Below are positions 11,952-22,840 of a stretch of DNA of 64,000 bases, piece after piece; positions within the stretch are counted from its first letter, which is position 1; each line of letters begins with the position of its first letter. The stretch spans positions 10,947,001 to 11,011,000 of the forward strand of contig CM055605.1 of NCBI GenBank assembly GCA_029379385.1, written 5' to 3'. The stretch comes from Quillaja saponaria (Eukaryota; Streptophyta; Magnoliopsida; Fabales; Quillajaceae). The notes beneath the pieces are model-generated. The model saw only the letters and a program-made list of their open reading frames with translations, made no database searches and was not told the DNA's origin. The position numbers were made by a program, and so were the translations under genes.

Positions 11952-12133
11952 ATAAAAAATCAACTTAATGATTCAATATTCAAAGAAGTTATTGGTCAAA
12001 TCATTTCTTTCTCTTTCCCTAAAAAATCTACTTTTAAGAATTTCAATTTTATTGAAAATAAACAAAAACAAATCAATTTTATTTTTGATGAAATTTCTTT
12101 CAAAAAAATAAAAACTCAACTTAATGATTCAAT
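11820..12133 (+). repeat. 156-bp in-frame tandem duplication in the polyprotein
   Basis: Unit 1 starts ATATTCAAAGAAGTTATAGG at 11820 and unit 2 at 11976. The period is 156 bp, or 52 codons. The units differ by a few substitutions. The duplicated part links protease and reverse transcriptase. Confidence 0.9.
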
Positions 12134-12159
12134 CATCAAAAATAAAATAAAAAATTTTG

Positions 12160-13548
12160 AAGAAAAAATTCAGATGCAAATATGTTCTAATCTTCCAAAT
12201 GCTTTCTAGAAAAGAAAACAACATATGATAGATCTTCCTTATGAAAAAGATTTTCAAGAAAGAAAAATTCTTACAGAAGCTCGTCCAATACAAATGAATT
12301 AAGAAATGCTTGATTTCTGTCAAAAAAAAAAAAATTAGTGATCTTTTTTCCAAATAAATAATTCACAAGAGTAAGAGTTCTTGGTCTTGTTCTAATTTTT
12401 ATGTAAATAAAAATGTAGAGATTGAACGCGAAACTCCCCATTGAGTCATCAATTAAAAACCACTCAATCAAGCTCTCCAATGGATTAGGTATCTTATTCC
12501 TAACGAAAAAGATATTCTCAATCATTTATACTCTTCAAAACTATTTTTAAAATTTAATATGAAATCAGGTTTCTGGCAAATTCAAATCAAAGAATCTAAC
12601 ATATACAAAATTGCATTTAAAATTCTTTTTGGTCAATATGAATGGAATGTAATGCCTTTGGATTAAAAAACACTCCTATTGAATTCCAAAGAATCATGGA
12701 TGATATTTTTAATCCTTATACAAAATTTATCATTGGTTATATTGATGATATTTTAATCTTTTCATGAAATATTTCAAACATCTTAATATTTTATTTGATA
12801 TTACAAAACAAAATGGTTTAACTGTTTCCAAAACAAAATTCAGTCTTTTTTAAATAACAATCAGATTTTTTGGTTATCACATTCACCAAGGAACTATCAC
12901 TCTAATCGATCGAGCTATCCAATTTGCTGACAAGTTTCCTGATCACATTATTGACAAAAATCAGCTGTAAAGATTTTTAGGTTGACTCAATTATGTTTCT
13001 GATTTCTTTCCAGGAATCAATAATCTTATCAATCATTGCATGTCAGACTTAAGATTGATCATCCTCCTTGATTTGATATTCATACCAATATTGTCAAGCA
13101 AATTAAACTTAGGGTTAAGCATTTACCATGTTTATATCTTCCTGATACTAAATTTTTTAAAATTGTTTAAACTGATACCTCAGACATTGGTTATGGTGGT
13201 ATTCTTAAGTAATTCTTCAATGACAAACAACATATAATTGCATATGCATCAAAACATTGAAATTCTGCATAACAAAACTATTCTACCATCGAAAAAGAGA
13301 TTTTAGCAATTATTTTTTGCATTTCCAAATTTCAAAGTGATTTACTAAATCAAATTTTTTTTCGTTCAAGTCGATTGCAAATCTGCAAAAGAAGTTTACC
13401 AAAAGATGCTAAAAATGTAGCATTAAAACAGATTTTTGCCCACTTGCAAGCAATTTTATCTGTTTTTGATTTTGAGATTGAATACATCAAAGGTAGCTCT
13501 AATTCTATTCCCGATTATCTTACTCGAGAATTCTTGAAGGATAGATAA
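12160..13548 (+). pseudogene. Pararetroviral reverse transcriptase and RNase H
   Basis: The RT core is visible in pieces: KFNMKSGFWQIQI (about 12550), FGQYEWNVMP, then after a frame change QRIMDDIF and GYIDDILIF (about 12735-12760), where YIDD holds the catalytic aspartates. RNase H follows: TDTSDIGYGG (about 13170-13200), STIEKEILAI, and DYLTREFL just before TAA 13546-13548. Stops and at least one frameshift (near 12655) disable it. No integrase follows. Confidence 0.85.
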
Positions 13549-15000
13549 TATGCCTTGAAAATGGAAATAAAAAGATGTTGAACCTCCTTTAAAATCAAAA
13601 GAGGGACCATCCAATTCCTCAGCCTAATCAATATAAAAGCAATCCAAAGAGTCTTATACCTTTCCCATGGAGACCCTTTAGCAATCCAGTAATCAATTCA
13701 AAAACCTCTGGTTCTTTCGAAGCAATCTTGGGCAAACATTATTGACGAAGAGCAATCCAAGTTAGTTGCCCATCCGAATTCAAAAGATTGCATATAGTTC
13801 AATCAAGAAGATCTAGCTCAGGCTATCACCCAGCTAGCCCAATCAATAATAACAATACCTTCAGATAAGGAATTTATCTCTCAAATTTCTCCAATCTCTT
13901 CTCAAAAATCACAATATTTCTATGTGCCAATTTCTCCGGCCTAAACTATCCTTCAAATGGAACCTCAATTTCTTACTAATAATCCCCAATTAGTTCATCA
14001 AATAGTTTTTTCACCAAATTAGCATTTTTCGCCCATTGACATTTCAAAAACCCAGAAGTATTATGGATTTATTTTGGTTGATAGTGAGTCTGTTGCTATC
14101 AAACATTATAAGTCAAAATCGGATGCTAATTTCATCACCCATTCCACAATCCAAATCCTAAAGATAATCCGTTCTTCGGACTGGGAAACCGATCTTTCTA
14201 AAACATGTAAATTTTCCTAGTCATTTGATCCTATTGGCTACAATTATTAGGATTATTAAACAGCTTGGTACAATGTTTTTGATTTTGAAATTAGTGATTA
14301 TAAGCATTTATGACTTATATTTTGCAAAAATAAAGTCCAGTATAACTTTTCTCATTGGTTTTTCTAGTGGTGGTCTCTACATAGCCTTTGTACAAAAAAT
14401 CTTTTAGATGAAGTAGACAATGGCTTACTTTATTTTGATAAACATTTTAATATACTTGACCAGAATCCCGTACTATTGCATTTCTTATAAAAATTTGTAC
14501 TAACATAGATTTATGCATAGCAATACAAGTACTCCAAAAACTTCTGTGATCATCAAGGTCCTTTGCGAAAATTGTCTCTCCTTCTCAGGCAAGGCTCAAC
14601 AAAATGGTAGACAAGTTTTAATTTCTCGAAAGCTTATGTCACTTCAATCAGAAATTGGTTTCAACAAAATTCTCAATTTCTACAAAAGTCTCATCTAGAA
14701 GTCATTCAATTTTTATAGCAGAAATCCCAGATTTTAGCCAAGCTGGCTTTTTATTCAAACAAACAAGAATATCTTCAGAATCTTAAAATCATGGTTCAAC
14801 TGTTACAAGCAGAAAAACATGCAAATGATGAAACTACCTCTACCTTTCAAAAAGTCAATAAAAAATCAATTTCCAGTTCCTTTTTCAAAGTTTCAGAAAT
14901 GGTTCTACTGACTATGCCCAATCCAATGAAGATGAATATTACGACATCAATCTTGAAGATGACTAAAACAGCTAAAATTTTTACAATTTTCAGTGGATTA
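13549..15000 (+). pseudogene. Post-RNase H coding region of the pararetrovirus, unidentified
   Basis: Coding texture continues after the RNase H stop: a proline- and glutamine-rich segment (13600-13990), then a region containing YYGFILVDSESVAIKHYK (about 14060-14110) and a tryptophan-rich part (about 14170-14370). A lysine- and glutamine-rich tail containing QLLQAEKHANDE runs to about 15000. Some caulimovirids, including Florendovirus members, have a second frame here of unknown function, and this could be its remnant. Several stops interrupt it. I do not assign a function. Confidence 0.5.
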
Positions 15001-15109
15001 TTGTAATAATCACTGTAGCAATCTGGAACAAATTACTATTATAACACGGAGCACTGTAGCATTTTATTGTAGCAGTTACTGCTCAAAACAGTAAATTTCA
15101 TTTTTCTAT

Positions 15110-15424
15110 TTAAAAAGAGTGGCATCTTTCATTCAAGCAAGTTTTTCATTTGAGAGAATTCTAAGAGTTAGGCTGATAGCTCTTTTATGTATTCATTCGG
15201 AGCTGTCCTTTACTTGTAGAATTTTGATTTGAAAAATACTAATGACAATTTTCTGTCTTTAATTTATGCATTTTCGTTTCTCGAATTAGAGTGCAGATTA
15301 CTGCCACTTCTCCTTCCTCTTTAATTTATGCTTTGCATATCATAATCCTCTTAACAGTCTTGTTGCTCTCTACTTCACTACCCCTGTGATATTCCACCTC
15401 TCTTAGGGCCTCCACCGGTCCCCT
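15110..15424 (+). repeat. Pararetroviral direct repeat, copy 2
   Basis: Starts TTAAAAAGAGTGGCATC after a TATA-like TATTTAAAAAG and ends near GGCCTCCACCGGTCC. It aligns with copy 1 but lacks the 73-bp internal duplication and is not followed by a PBS, as expected at the right end of an integrated copy. Confidence 0.85.
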
Positions 15425-15725
15425 TAACAGTCATGCTGCTCCCTTCTCTTTAATTCCATAAATATTTACTATCTTATTGTTTAATTAGACACCTATCTTA
15501 TTTGCCAATAAAATTTACACAATTAGATTTTAAGTTTCATATCAATCAATGAAGTGTGAAAATTACAACGACTTTCATACAAGCGTTCTAAAATGTACAC
15601 GTATATTCCAAAGAGTATATTAGAAATACACAAGTTATATCATATTCATTTATATTACTACTTATTTAATTTAGTTATTTTATAATGTAAATTTATACAT
15701 TATGTCTAAAACTTGACTTTATATC

Positions 15726-15879
15726 GGGTTATGACATAAACCCTATTCAATGTAATCAAACGTTATGAATGATATTGATTGGCTGATTGCCTTATTCTCT
15801 CTCATAATTTCTTTCTCTCTCTTCCTTAATTCTGTGAACTTGCTATATCCATTCTTAGAGCTTGGGTTTACCTTTAACA
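15726..15879 (+). repeat. 5' LTR, right part
   Basis: Resumes similarity with the 3' LTR at GGGTTATGACATAAACCC and ends GGTTTACCTTTAACA. It matches 20675-20828. Together with 6488-6650 it rebuilds a full-length LTR. Confidence 0.9.
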
Positions 15880-15880
15880 G

Positions 15881-15892
15881 TGGTATCAGAGC
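15881..15892 (+). other. Ty3 primer-binding site
   Basis: TGGTATCAGAGC, one base after the LTR end, complementary to the 3' end of initiator tRNA-Met. Confidence 0.9.
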
Positions 15893-15949
15893 ATAATCCT
15901 AGCTGCAATAACAGTGAACGTGAGTGCTAACATCATCGATTAGAGGTTA

Positions 15950-17075
15950 TCAATGCTGGAAACAATGGATTTCAAGTTTACCTGAATCGACACTTCATTA
16001 TAGGATTTGAAGAATGATTCAGATGACAAGCATCAAGCGATGATAGAAGCTACCAATCTGAAGTTTTTAGAGGTAATGGCCGCTAGGCTAACTCTGAAGG
16101 ATCCCGTGGAAATTCGTGTTCCACCTTAGTCTGAGGATCCGAGTCCACCAATTCTTTAGAAGCCACTTGGAAATCCAAACATTCTGCCGCCAATTCAGAT
16201 CCCACCACCTATGCTTGATCCACCAGATCATGGTGTCAAACTACTTAAAGCTTAAGATCAAGGTTTTGGAGAGTATCAGCTACTGAAAAGGATTGCTCAA
16301 ATAGAGTTTCGAAGGTGTAATGAGGATAACCTGAGGAATTGGATATAAGTTACATGAAAAGTTTTTTGAGATTGATCAAACTCCTGAGGAATTGAAGGTA
16401 AGGTTGGCAGGGATGCATTATGGTGAAAAAGGTTGTGGAGTGTTATCAAGGTTTCAAAGAGGAAAGTAGGTTGCATAGAGTTTGTTGGCAAGAATTCTTA
16501 CAAGAATTGCAAGTAAGATTCAAGGAAAATATGTTGTCAAAACCAATAATAGCACTCAAGAAACAAAGGCAGATAGGAATTGTTGAGGAGTATAATGAAA
16601 GCTTTAAGTTCCTAAAGAATAGATGTGCATTGGATAAAGATGCACTGCTAGATCATTACCTGGGAGATCTTAAAGAAGAGATAGTGCATGGGATCAACCT
16701 GGTAAAGATTTGAAGCTTGGCTCATGCTACAAGGTTGGTAGTCTCAAGAAAGTGTTATTATTAACCATCTACAAAAGACCATATCAGCCATCACCTAATT
16801 CATCACCTCACCCAAATTCTGTGCTTACATCAAGATTTAGTTTAAACACCTAACAAAGATCCAACTTTCAAAGCCAAAAAACATATCCTTACCAAAGAAA
16901 CATTCAATAAAACAAAACCTATAACCTTACCAACTCTACAATCATTAAAAAAAAAACCTAACTTTAACATAACAAAGCAGAGATAAAAGATAAAAAAAGG
17001 AGGGGATTATGCTTTTACTGCAATAAGAATTCCATTGTGGGACATATTTGTAGAACTGGAAAGTCCTTGATGACT
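15950..17075 (+). pseudogene. Ty3/gypsy gag
   Basis: Broken gag. The clearest part is 16420-16713, a frame with WQEFLQELQVRF and, further on, GIVEEYNESFKFL, the retrotransposon gag pattern of W-x2-F and L-x-Q-x2-x-V-x2-Y-x3-F. A knuckle CFYCNK...GHIC is encoded at about 17008-17052 in another frame. Stops lie at 16711-16713 and elsewhere. Confidence 0.8.
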
Positions 17076-17750
17076 ATCACAGTGGACAGTGATGAGGAAT
17101 CTGAAGGGGCAGAGGATTTAGTGAACCTCACAGACTATGTTCCAGAAGAGGAAGAAAAAGAGATAGCCATATGTGTACATGCTTTAATAAGCAGCATTTT
17201 TGGACTATTAAATAAAGGCTATCAAACCATGAAGGTTAAAAGTACTGTGAAGAAACAGGCAGTGATAATGCTCATAGACAGTGGGAGTACTTATAGTTCT
17301 ATGGACATAACACTCACTAAAAGGTTAGGGCTTAGACTGAGGCAAAATAGGAGCATGGAGGTAATGATGGCAGATGGATTCAAGGTGGTCATTTCCTTAG
17401 CATGCCACATTCTCAAGTGGTAGATGTCCCAAGTCAATTTTATTGCAGACTTCCTGTTTATGCCTCTTGGAAGCTATAAAGTGGTCTTAGGGATCCAAAG
17501 GTTAGCTGCGTTGGGTGATATTAAGTGGAATTTCAAGGAATTGAGTATGAAATTCTGGTGGGAAAACAAGAAGGTGCACTTGAAAGGAAATGAAGGGACT
17601 ACAGTCATAATGTCTAGTAGTAGTAATAGTAGGATAGGTTTGTCCAGGAGGGAGCCCAGTATTCTAGTGCAGATGACTGCAATGGCCAACAATAGAGAAG
17701 GAAGCACCAATTGTCAGTATTTTCAATTTTGTTGTCTTAAACTGAGGTAA
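17076..17750 (+). pseudogene. Ty3/gypsy protease
   Basis: VIMLIDSGSTYSSMD at about 17262-17306 carries the retropepsin D-S-G-S/T site. A TAG at 17421-17423 interrupts the frame, which then continues as an intact stretch beginning MSQVNFIADF and containing LGSYKVVLGIQRL, the protease closing strand. Confidence 0.8.
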
Positions 17751-19080
17751 TCAGAACTATGCTCTCTGTTAAAGGTATTTTGATGTATTTGATACCCCAC
17801 ATATATTGCCACCAAAAGGACTTTTGGACCATAAGATTACACTTAAATAAGGAGACCAACCCTTCAATATGAGGCCTTATAAATATGGCGTTCTGCTAAA
17901 AGATATCATTGAAAATTTGGTCAAAGAAATGTTAGACAACAATGTTATAAGATCCAGCAATAGTTCTTTTGCCTCTCCAGTAGTCTTAGTTAAAAAAAAA
18001 AAATGATAGTTGGAGGTTTTGTGTTGACTATAGGAAATTGAATCAGCTAGCACTCAAGAATAAGTTTCCGTACCCTTAATTTTAGGAGTTGTTGGATAAG
18101 TTGTATAATGCCAAATTGTTTTCTAAATTGGACTTAAGAAGTTGTTACCATCATATTAGAATTGAACGACAAGACATCCACAAAATAACATTTAAAGTTA
18201 AAACCCATGAAGGACTATATGACTTTGCGGTGATGCCTTTTGGCCTAACTAATGCTCATGCCACCTTTTAAGGGTTAATGAACTACTTATTCAAACCTCT
18301 GCTTAGAAAGTTTGTATTGGTGTTCTTTGATGATATAATAGTGTATAGTAAGTCTTGGGAAGATTAGGTGGACCACCTAAGGTAGGTGTTGCAGACTTTA
18401 AGGGCGAATTTCCTATGTGCAAAGATGAGTAAATGTACTTTTGCGAATCCACAAATTGAATACCTAGGTCATATTTTTACTGCAGAATGAGTCTTTGCAA
18501 ACCTTAAAAAGTTGGTTGCTATGACTTACTGGCTAGTTCCTAAAACAAGTAAAAAGTTGAAATGCTTCTTGAGCCTTATTAGTTATTATAGGAGGTTTCT
18601 GAGAGATTATAAGAAAGTCAGCAGAAAGCTGAATGTACTACTTTAAAATGAGGGTTTTTATTGGAATCAAGGACCAGAAGAAGCATTTAATAAGTTGAAG
18701 CACCTGATGAAACAAGCACAGTACTGGCTTTGCTAGATTACAATGACATATTCATAATAGAGATAGATGCCTCAAGATCAAGCATTGGGACTATCTTGTC
18801 ACAGAAATAGCATCCCTTGGTCTTTATGAAAGGTTTTAAGCCCCAGACATGCTGCACTATCCACTTTAAGACATACCACGAAGCATTGAAACACATACTA
18901 GAGCAAAAAGAGTGTAACCCAGTTTTGCAGAAATGGCTGTCCAAACTCATAGGACTTGATTATAAGATACACTATAAGAAGGGAAAGGAGAATATAGTGG
19001 TAGATGCATTATCTAGAATTACTCATTCTATAGACAATGAGGCAACTTGTTTAGCTATTTCTATTGTAGCTACAAATCTA
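17751..19080 (+). pseudogene. Ty3/gypsy reverse transcriptase and RNase H
   Basis: Reverse transcriptase blocks in order: SWRFCVDYRKLNQLA (about 18010-18050), [15 protein letters not shown] (18120-18165), [15 protein letters not shown] (18225-18271) and [14 protein letters not shown] (18316-18357) with the catalytic FDD. RNase H includes IIEIDASRSSIGTILSQK and ends with VVDALSRI. TAA and TAG codons and an A-run at 17992-18003 disrupt the frame. Confidence 0.9.
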
Positions 19081-20435
19081 ATGTAGAGAATGATAGCAAG
19101 CTGTCAAGCTGATGATTGACTGCAGCAATTGACAGCATACTTAGAGCAAAGAAGGAGGAGTTATAGGGACTATGAGTAAAGTCAAGAGCAGCTAAGGAGG
19201 AAAGGAAAATTGATGGTAGGCAATAATAAGGAACTCATAATGGAATTACTGTACTTGTTCCATTATAGTAAACCAGGAGGACATTTAGGGGTTCATGCAA
19301 CCTTAGGAAGATTGGGAGCTATCTTCTATTGGAAGGATATGCAAAAAGAGGTAAGGAATTTTATCAAGGGTTGTGCAACCTTTCAAAGGTATAAAGGGGA
19401 GATAGTAGCATCCCCAGGATTACTGCAACCACTGCTTATTCCAAGCAAAGTGTGGTATCCATTTTAATTGATTTTATTGTGGGATTGCCAACATCAGAAG
19501 AAAAATCTATCATTGTTGTGGTAGTGGACATGCTTTCCAAATTTGCACACTTTGTGGGTTTACAACACCCTTACACTACACTAATAATTGCCTAGTCTTA
19601 CATGGATCAAATATATAGTGTACATGGATTTCCAAGGGAAATCATATCTGATAGGGATTTTGTATTCATGAATAGCTTCTCGAAAAAGTTGTTCAAATTG
19701 CAACATTCCACTGCATACCACTCCCAAACAGATAGGAAGACTAAGGTAGTAAACAGGTGTTTAGAAACCTACTTAAGATGTCTGCAAGAGACAACCCCAA
19801 GCAAGGGGTGAAATGGTTGCCATTGGCCCAATTTTGGTACAATAGAGCACATCACTTAGCTATTAAAATAGCCTTATACCAGGCTATGTTCTATTAAGAA
19901 CCAACTTCCCACATTCCTTATGTGCAGAAGGACTTTAATAATGATGTGGTGGATAGAACCCTGGCCAGAAGAGAAATCATCATTCAGTTACTTAAACAAC
20001 ACTTACAACAAGCTAAAAATAGGATGAAAGCGCAAGCTGACAGACATAGAACTAAGAGGACATTTGAGGAAGATGAGTGGGTGTATTTATGACTTCAGTC
20101 ATATAGACAAAAGTCAATTAACAGCTCTACCCACCATAAACTATTAGCTAAGTACTATGGTCCTTTTCGAATTTTAGCTAAGGTGGGAAAGGTAGCCTAT
20201 CAACCAGGACTACCCCTACTTCAAGAGTACAAAATGTATTCCATGTCATTGCTAAAGAGACATCATGGTCACCATGAAGTGTTGCAGCAATTGCCTAACT
20301 TCACTAATGAAGGCCAATTGGTTCTGGATCCAATAGCTATACTTAGCAGAAGGATGATCCATAAAGCCAATAAACCCATTGCACAAGTGTTGGTGCAGTG
20401 GTCCAACAGTAGCAGGGAAGACTGCACTTGGTAGG
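19081..20435 (+). pseudogene. Ty3/gypsy integrase with C-terminal chromodomain-like end
   Basis: An H-x-H/C-x2-C-type zinc region is represented by HYSKPGGHLGVHATLGRL (19261-19315) and ending CATFQRYK. The catalytic core shows VHGFPREIISDRDFVF and STAYHSQTD (19620-19735). The C-terminal part has KYYGPFRILAKVGKVAYQ and, after DPIAILSRRM, the stretch ANKPIAQVLVQWSNSS followed by EDCTW, the pattern of plant chromovirus chromodomains. Such domains can direct integration to heterochromatin. Several stops are present. Confidence 0.85.
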
Positions 20436-20490
20436 ACTATCAAGCTCTGAAGTCCAACTATCCCCAGTTTGATCCTCAAGGACATGGATC

Positions 20491-20508
20491 CCTTGAAGAA
20501 GGGAGTAC
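20491..20508 (+). other. Polypurine tract
   Basis: A purine-rich run (GAAGAAGGGAG) sits immediately before the 3' LTR, the expected place for plus-strand priming. Confidence 0.7.
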
Positions 20509-20828
20509 TGATATGGGTTATATGATTAGTGGGCCTTGGGTTATATCAAACGGAAATGGCATGGGCAACTAAGCGTCCAACTTATGTGACTGAAGTTAGT
20601 TATGCTGTTATACCGACTCAACAAATAGCCGTTAGCTGGCAAAGGGTAGTTTGAAAGTAGTTGAAATGTACAAGGGGTATATAAGCCCTATGCAATGTAA
20701 TCGAACATTATGAATGATATTGATTGGCTGATTGCCTTGTTCTCTCTCTCCCAATTTCTTTCTTTCTCTTTCCCCTAACTCTGTGAGCCTGCTGTGTCCA
20801 TTCTTGGAGCTCGGGTTTACCCTTAACA
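20509..20828 (+). repeat. 3' LTR
   Basis: Starts TGATATGGG and ends CCCTTAACA, 320 bp with TG...CA ends. It has a TATA-like GGGTATATAAGCC at about 20675 and a T/C-rich stretch downstream. Confidence 0.92.
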
Positions 20829-22840
20829 GAAGAATCTATTGTAACTCCGACAGTTCTTGCTTGTGTGAACTTTTGGAATTCCAGCGACTATTTTAGTGTC
20901 AAGTAAGTCTAATTGAGTGCTCTGCTTCAGTATTGCCTCATAAATTGATATTCTGAATTTTTCATATTGGGTCTGCTAAAATTTGGAAACTTTATATTCA
21001 AGAATCAAGAAACATATCACCCACTGTATTCATACTATTCAAAATGGTTGTTAGGTCTCTTTCGTCTAAGTTTAGAATCTTACGGACTTTTCTTCATCCT
21101 CTCGACAAACACAAACCTCAACTATTGCTCATTCTCTTTGCAAACCCACCAAGCCACAAAATCATTGTTACTACACCTTGTGAATGAGATCTCTCGTGTG
21201 CTCAGTGATCATCGGAACCCACAACATGATTTAGATCTCTCTCTCAAACCATTTTCAACCCAATATCCACAAATCTGGTTGAGCAATTCTTGAAGAGGTG
21301 TCAAAATCTTGGGTCTCAGCTCATAGTCTCTTTCTTTGGGCTAAATCAATTCCAGGTTCTGAACAGAGTTTTGAGAGCTATCACATTTTGGTGGAAATCT
21401 TGGGATGTAATAAGCAATTTGCAATTCTGTGGGACTTTCTTATAGATATGAGAGACTCTCAATGTGGTTAAATTAAAAGTGAAAATTTCTGGCTCATCGT
21501 GAGAGCAAATTGCATAGCTAATTCGCCAGATGATACAATTCAAGCTTTTACTAGAAGGAATTACCGAAGACGATCAAATGCTTAAAGTACCATTTTAAAC
21601 CAAATTTATTTTAATCCAAACTCATAAATTGTAATTTAATAAATGTCAATTATAAGAGAATTGAAACTAATTTTACAATTTCGTCTCTATTTCCATTTTC
21701 AATGTATCCAAACACACATTAATATTTAGTATGAACTCATAGGAGTGACCCTAGAAGGCTAGAGGGAATGAAAATTAAAGAGGATTGTTTTTTTCTTCTT
21801 TTGGTAGAAAACACATCATTTTTCACATATACTAACCAGACTTGCAAAAGAAAACCTGAGGAGAACGCATATGATGTGCCAAACGTCATCAATATCGTGT
21901 GTTTGTGATCAAGTTAAATTTTTAGTGACTTCATGTTTGTAATTAAGTCAAATTATAAGAGATTAAAAATATTCTACAGTCTTCCCAAACTATTTAAACT
22001 TTCTGATAATCAAAAAGTTATAAGTTTGATCATTGCTCGACGGTTAATCGGTCTGCATTCTCCACGTAACAAGTTAACAAGTCCAATAAACATGCACGTT
22101 CAAAGATTAGCAGTTGAAAATAGTGTAAACTCAGCTAATATAAGAAAAACTATTCATGACAACACCAGAAATCTTCATACTCATTTTTGTCACAATCTTC
22201 TAGCAAAAATTAACTGCCAATGCAAACACTAGTTCATCTGGATATTGGAAATGAAAAGAAACAAGGCATGTTGAAAAAAAGTTTAGTCATCAATCATACA
22301 AACACATAACTAGTGTACTTTCTCGTGAAATTGAAGAGAATTGGTTATTTTAAAGATGTATTACATCATTATACATCTTAAACATGTAGTACATGCAGAA
22401 AACAACCAGAAATTTCAAATACTTTCTAAATTCAAATCACAAAAAATAACCTCAAAACCAGATACCCCTTGCACTAATGTATAAGCACCATTAAGGTAAA
22501 CTTTGCAATGTATGCATCCCCTAGGACGATCAAAAATTACAACTTATTGTACTATATCATTGCCTATCTAGTTATATACAATTCTTCAAACACTGTAACA
22601 AATACTTTCCAGTCATCTTGGCACTTAAGAAGAGTTCAAAGAAGTTAAACTAAAAATATGTGTAGACCGACTCACTGTCAGAGCTACACAGCTCTATATG
22701 CTGCATGCAGTCAATGGTTTGAACTAGGAAAGAAGCAGGACGTCAGCATATATGAGAGATGAGAAATCCAACAGTTCACCTTGTGGTTAATATAGAAAGT
22801 GATCCACTTTTCTTACATGGGAGTTTGAGATAGGAAACAA
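20829..22840. other. Intergenic, no gene recognised
   Basis: Short open frames (20967-21293 plus, 21933-22232 plus) show no recognisable motif and lack supporting signals. The right part (about 22400-22840) is the likely 3' UTR and downstream region of the phosphatase gene that ends at 22841 on the minus strand. Confidence 0.5.

Larger units (their letters stand above)
6651..15725 (+). mobile_element. Endogenous pararetrovirus (Caulimoviridae-type), degenerate, inserted in the LTR
   Basis: About 9.1 kb interrupts the Ty3 5' LTR. In order it contains a TATA-like site, a direct repeat (7237-7650), a tRNA-Met-type PBS (7654-7665), a movement-protein region (8220-8687), a capsid-type zinc knuckle (about 10855), an aspartic protease, reverse transcriptase and RNase H (to 13548), a further unidentified coding region, and a second copy of the direct repeat (15110-15424). 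There is a movement-protein-like domain and no integrase, which separates it from LTR retrotransposons. The terminal repeat fits a circular genome integrated with redundancy. Very AT-rich composition and a post-RNase H frame are reminiscent of Florendovirus-type sequences, but the genus is not proven. Every coding region has stops or frameshifts, so the copy is dead. Segments 6651-7236 and 15425-15725 are assigned by position only. Confidence 0.8.
6488..20828 (+). mobile_element. Ty3/gypsy chromodomain LTR retrotransposon, split and degenerate
   Basis: The element runs from its 5' LTR (two parts, 6488-6650 and 15726-15879) through PBS, gag, protease, reverse transcriptase, RNase H, integrase and chromodomain to the 3' LTR at 20509-20828. 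Gene order with integrase after RNase H, and the chromodomain-like end, place it among plant Ty3/gypsy chromoviruses. The short 320-bp LTRs would suit a Reina-type element, but that is a guess. Coding parts carry many stops and frameshifts. The 5-bp flanks (CAACG left, GAAGA right) do not match, so no target duplication survives. A pararetrovirus occupies 6651-15725 inside the 5' LTR. Without that insert the element is about 5.3 kb. Confidence 0.9.

Noticed and set aside
7237..15424. Reading the 9-kb insert as an LTR retrotransposon
   Set aside because: It has a movement-protein-like domain, no integrase and no target duplication, which fits a pararetrovirus better. The possibility is kept in the findings.
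21933..22232. Plus-strand frame of 99 codons
   Set aside because: No motif, no splice or promoter support, and low-complexity flanks; probably chance.
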